DNA from: Hermodarchaeum sp048939595
Lineage (GTDB): Archaea > Asgardarchaeota > Hermodarchaeia > Hermodarchaeales > Hermodarchaeaceae
Assembly (NCBI GenBank): GCA_048939595.1
Contig: JBHLPI010000092.1
Span: forward strand, 1-7,923
Length of the DNA stretch: 7,923 bases
Reading direction: 5' to 3'
The notes under the pieces were generated by a model. The model was not told the origin of the DNA, made no database searches, and saw only the letters and a list, made by a program, of their open reading frames with translations. Made by a program: the position numbers and the translations under genes. Positions within the stretch are counted from its first letter, which is position 1; each line of letters opens with the position of its first letter. Positions 5,904 to 7,923 of this stretch are shown in pieces.

Positions 5904-6815
5904 TCAAACCTCCACGTAAAAGGTCCCCTCGGCTATGAGTTTAATTTTGCCTGAGACTAAGACGTTTTCGGGCTCTTTTTTGCCAACGACTTCAGCTATA
6001 AGTTGGCTAGGGCGATTGAGTTCGTAACCTTGTTCGATACGAATTGGGGTGCCTCTTGTGGCACCTTGTAGGAGTTGATAATGATCGATGTAGGCTCCGA
6101 TGGGTCCTGCGGCACTCCCTGTAGCGGGATCTTCAAGGACGCCAACATCAGGAGCAAACATTCTGACATGGACATCTGAGTCGTCATTTACGGTTTCAGT
6201 GCTGAGGATGACGATTTTTGCAGTCATTTGGTCCCTGAGCGTTTGTAGTATTGCGGGACCATCGGGTTGGGCCTGTTGAACCGCTGCAAGAGAAATGAGC
6301 GGGACTATCAGAAAGGGAGTGCCAGTTGCCACGTATTGCATGGGATGGGTGGTTAAGATTGCTGATGGGGGAAGCCCCATGGTTGCAGCGATTTCCTTGG
6401 GATTTGTCAGTTTCGTCAGGAATTGGGGTGCAGGTTGAATCATTCGAACAGTATCGGTGGTGATATACTCTACAGGGATTTTACCAATTCCAAGCTCGAG
6501 ATTAGTTTGTTCAACTGTGGAGTCAAGGAGTCTAGTGTGTTTAAGTACAAATGCGCTTCCGAGGGTGGGATGCCCCGCGAAAGGAATTTCACGAGCCGGA
6601 GTGAAAATGCGCACTTTATAAGAGCAGGAATCTAGTGAGGAGGGTTCAAAGAAAGTTGTCTCAGAAAAGTTCATCTCTAGAGCAATACCTTGCATGATAT
6701 CTTGAGTTAGCAAAGAATTGGCTTGTGTATCCCAGAAGGTGGCAAGCTGATTGCCCCCAAAGGTGTAGCGGTCATCAACAAAGACGCTAGTTTGGACATA
6801 GGGAAGTGTTGCCAT
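5904..6815 (-). CDS. PhzF-family isomerase-like protein
   Basis: This 303-residue protein has the two-lobed PhzF/diaminopimelate-epimerase-like fold. Conserved parts are VFVDDRYTFGGNQLATF (11-27), MNFSETTFF (48-56) with the Glu that is catalytic in PhzF (E52), FTPAREIPFAGHPTLG (71-86) and EDPATGSAAGPIGAYI (228-243), the mirrored motif in the second lobe. Substrates of most family members are unknown, and there are no phenazine genes here, so no pathway is assigned. The ATG at 6815 is chosen because the family always begins just before this first strand and GTGAT lies 4 nt upstream. The frame stays open another 61 codons to 6998, but that stretch resembles no domain and contains the probable promoter. 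It is the first gene of a pair with the NSUN6-like gene. Confidence 0.93.
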   Translation of the reverse strand: MATLPYVQTSVFVDDRYTFGGNQLATFWDTQANSLLTQDIMQGIALEMNFSETTFFEPSSLDSCSYKVRIFTPAREIPFAGHPTLGSAFVLKHTRLLDSTVEQTNLELGIGKIPVEYITTDTVRMIQPAPQFLTKLTNPKEIAATMGLPPSAILTTHPMQYVATGTPFLIVPLISLAAVQQAQPDGPAILQTLRDQMTAKIVILSTETVNDDSDVHVRMFAPDVGVLEDPATGSAAGPIGAYIDHYQLLQGATRGTPIRIEQGYELNRPSQLIAEVVGKKEPENVLVSGKIKLIAEGTFYVEV

Positions 6816-6920
6816 ATAGATCACTACTAGGCGATTGGGTGTCAACTCATCAAAAAGAGCTTTCCTTTGCGGTTTTCGAACATTGCAGAGAATCTGAGAA
6901 CGGTCAGAGAGGCTGGAGTG

Positions 6921-6930
6921 TTTTAAATAC
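6921..6930. promoter_or_regulatory. Near-palindromic TATA element between divergent PhzF and AbrB-like genes
   Basis: TTTTAAATAC reads GTATTTAAAA on the other strand, so it resembles an archaeal TATA box in both directions. For the + gene (ATG 6978) a start about 25 nt downstream gives a leader of about 25-30 nt that contains the GGTGA site. For the minus gene (ATG 6815) the leader would be about 80 nt, longer than usual for archaea. Confidence 0.5.
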
Positions 6931-6963
6931 TGAAAATCTAAGGTGTAAAAGAGTGCAAAGACC

Positions 6964-6968
6964 CAGGT
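6964..6968 (+). promoter_or_regulatory. Shine-Dalgarno site GGTGA of the AbrB-like gene
   Basis: AGGTGA ends 8 nt before the ATG at 6978, a textbook archaeal ribosome site. It fixes the start of this short gene and argues that it is truly translated. Confidence 0.6.
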
Positions 6969-6977
6969 GACTGTTAT

Positions 6978-7169
6978 ATGATCGAGTTCAATGCCCACGT
7001 CTTAGAGGGTAATATGGTTCAATTACCGGATTGGCTTATCGAAAGTGCTGGTTTAAAAAAAGGAGACGTGCTGCGGCTAGCGGTACTCCATAAGGTCATT
7101 GTTCAGATGGCAGAAAAACCTGCTAAAAAGACAACGAAAACAAAAGCAAAACCGAAAACGGAGTCTTAG
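6978..7169 (+). CDS. Small AbrB/SpoVT-like protein with lysine-rich tail
   Basis: This is a 63-residue protein. Residues 1-44 follow the swapped-hairpin AbrB/MazE pattern: a short strand (MIEFNAHVLEGN), a second strand ending in a Pro (MVQLP), a helix, GLKKGDVLRL, and a last strand (HKVIVQ). Such domains dimerise and bind DNA, as transition-state regulators or as antitoxins. Residues 46-63 are a Lys/Thr/Pro-rich tail that could add non-specific nucleic-acid contact. No toxin gene lies beside it, so a stand-alone regulator is more likely than an antitoxin. Start and expression are supported by the GGTGA site and the TATA element upstream. It diverges from the PhzF-family gene and precedes the M28-like peptidase gene by 113 bp. 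Family assignment is by pattern only. Confidence 0.72.
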   Translation: MIEFNAHVLEGNMVQLPDWLIESAGLKKGDVLRLAVLHKVIVQMAEKPAKKTTKTKAKPKTES

Positions 7170-7198
7170 GGGCAATAATCTGTTTTATACTAGAAGTT

Positions 7199-7224
7199 TA
7201 AGGGTTAAAAGCTGTTTTCCCTTA
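7199..7224 (+). terminator. Possible terminator hairpin after the AbrB-like gene
   Basis: AAGGG (7200-7204) pairs with CCCTT (7219-7223) and AAAA (7207-7210) pairs with TTTT (7215-7218). There is a 2-nt TT bulge, a GCTG loop, and an extra T-A pair at the base. T-rich stretches flank it (CTGTTTTATACT just upstream, GGTATTTGATT just downstream). It lies 30 bp past the stop and before the promoter of the next gene. Archaea often terminate on U-tracts without hairpins, so the role is tentative. Confidence 0.35.
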
Positions 7225-7251
7225 GGTATTTGATTCTAGCCCTGTGAATTA

Positions 7252-7260
7252 GTATTTATT
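7252..7260 (+). promoter_or_regulatory. TATA-like element, predicted leaderless start
   Basis: GTATTTATT is centred about 27 nt before the ATG at 7283, so transcription would begin at or next to the start codon. No Shine-Dalgarno sequence sits at a usable distance, in keeping with a leaderless message. Confidence 0.45.
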
Positions 7261-7282
7261 GAGGGGCAGGTATTCTGTCATT

Positions 7283-7923
7283 ATGACGTCGAAAACTAGG
7301 TTTTCGGGTTCACAGGCATTCAGGGTTTGTCATCAATTAGCTCAAACTATTGGTGAAAGAGTGCAAGGATTGGAGAGTACCATAACAACAAAGGAGTATC
7401 TCTGTAATCAGTTGATTCAGCATGAGCTAGAGAAGGTTCATGCACAAGCTTTTCCCGTTCTTACAAGCCGTCAGAAAAAGGCGTATATCCAGTTTGGTAA
7501 CCGTACATTCGAAGGATTAAGCTTCGGCTTGTCTGGAACAACCGAAGAAGAAGGAATAACCGCTCCACTCGCCAAGTACACCTCTTGGAGCTGGAACCCC
7601 ACGGCCGATGAGTTAGATTATTTCACAGACAAAATAGTTGTGTTATACACGCGAGATTTCTCCCAAGAAGTGGTACACGATCTTATCCAGGCCAAAGTTC
7701 GTGGTATCATTCATGTTACATACGAGCCTGGAATTCCAGCTAAGCTTCCAATGGGGTTTATTTACTCGGGTTTAAACACAGGTGATTTTGATCTTCTTCC
7801 TCCAATTATCTCGATAAATTATCGAGATGGAGCGAAGCTATTAGCGAATTCCCGTGATGTGACCATTCAAGCAGATGTGACCATTCTCCAATCAGAAAGT
7901 TTCAATGTTGTTGGTGAAATCCC
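7283..7923 (+). CDS. Probable M28-family metallopeptidase with PA domain, 3' end cut off by the window
   Basis: The frame is open from ATG 7283 to the window end (213 codons and 2 nt). The N-terminal helical region (about 10-55) has the layout of M28 aminopeptidases (HQLAQTIGERVQGLEST, then helix and strand). Residues of about 110-185 look like a protease-associated domain. KIVVLYTRDF is its first strand, LIQAKVRGIIHVTY the helix-strand with the usual Ala/Gly pattern, and PPIISINYRDGAKLL the strand and helix that close it. The last visible residues, SFNVVGEIP, match the point where M28 enzymes enter the catalytic domain. The zinc ligands lie beyond the window, so the enzyme class is inferred and activity cannot be judged. 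There is no signal peptide or membrane segment, suggesting a cytosolic enzyme. Confidence 0.75.
   Translation, partial: MTSKTRFSGSQAFRVCHQLAQTIGERVQGLESTITTKEYLCNQLIQHELEKVHAQAFPVLTSRQKKAYIQFGNRTFEGLSFGLSGTTEEEGITAPLAKYTSWSWNPTADELDYFTDKIVVLYTRDFSQEVVHDLIQAKVRGIIHVTYEPGIPAKLPMGFIYSGLNTGDFDLLPPIISINYRDGAKLLANSRDVTIQADVTILQSESFNVVGEI

Noticed and set aside
6978..7169. Toxin-antitoxin pair based on the AbrB/MazE-like fold
   Set aside because: No toxin-like gene lies on either side. The neighbours are a PhzF-family enzyme and a probable M28-type peptidase.

Overview
The window is archaeal chromosomal DNA. The evidence is a set of archaeal or archaeal-type genes: an Sm-like protein next to ribosomal protein L37e, a pre-PUA/PUA (MCT-1-like) protein, archaeal SepF, Trm5, DUF371, a PUA-containing NSUN6-like RNA methyltransferase and an AbrB-like regulator. 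GGTGA/GGAGG ribosome sites, TATA-like elements at archaeal spacing and tRNA introns agree with this. SepF implies an FtsZ-dividing lineage. The phylum cannot be fixed from the sequence; an FtsZ-bearing TACK or Asgard archaeon is a guess only.

Layout. Positions 1-196 hold tRNA-Val(GAC) and an intron-split tRNA-Phe(GAA) on the + strand. A minus-strand block then runs leftward from 1362: LSm, L37e, tRNA-Ala(GGC) with a 32-nt intron, and a small multipass membrane protein of unknown function. A divergent promoter region (1363-1451) separates this block from a + strand run of MCT-1-like PUA protein, SepF and Trm5 (1452-3511). The DUF371 gene (minus) overlaps the 3' end of trm5 and is divergent from an isoaspartate O-methyltransferase gene (pcm, +). 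pcm ends 2 bp from the NSUN6-like gene (minus), which follows a PhzF-family gene (minus). A second divergent region leads to an AbrB-like protein (+) and then to a PA-domain peptidase, probably family M28, cut off by the window end.

Function. Most of the window concerns RNA and translation: three tRNAs, a ribosomal protein, two PUA-domain proteins, an Sm-like protein and two tRNA/RNA methyltransferases. Some local links make sense. The tRNA-Phe carries G37, the base Trm5 methylates, and all three tRNAs have C72 and encoded CCA ends, features relevant to archaeal NSUN6. Pcm adds protein repair and SepF adds cell division.

The strongest unusual signal is the two tRNA introns at non-canonical positions. 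One lies in the D-arm of tRNA-Phe and one lies immediately 5' of the anticodon of tRNA-Ala, where a good bulge-helix-bulge can be drawn. Placing the second intron canonically would give the wrong anticodon. I see no CRISPR array, transposon, integrase, toxin-antitoxin pair or clearly novel multi-gene system.
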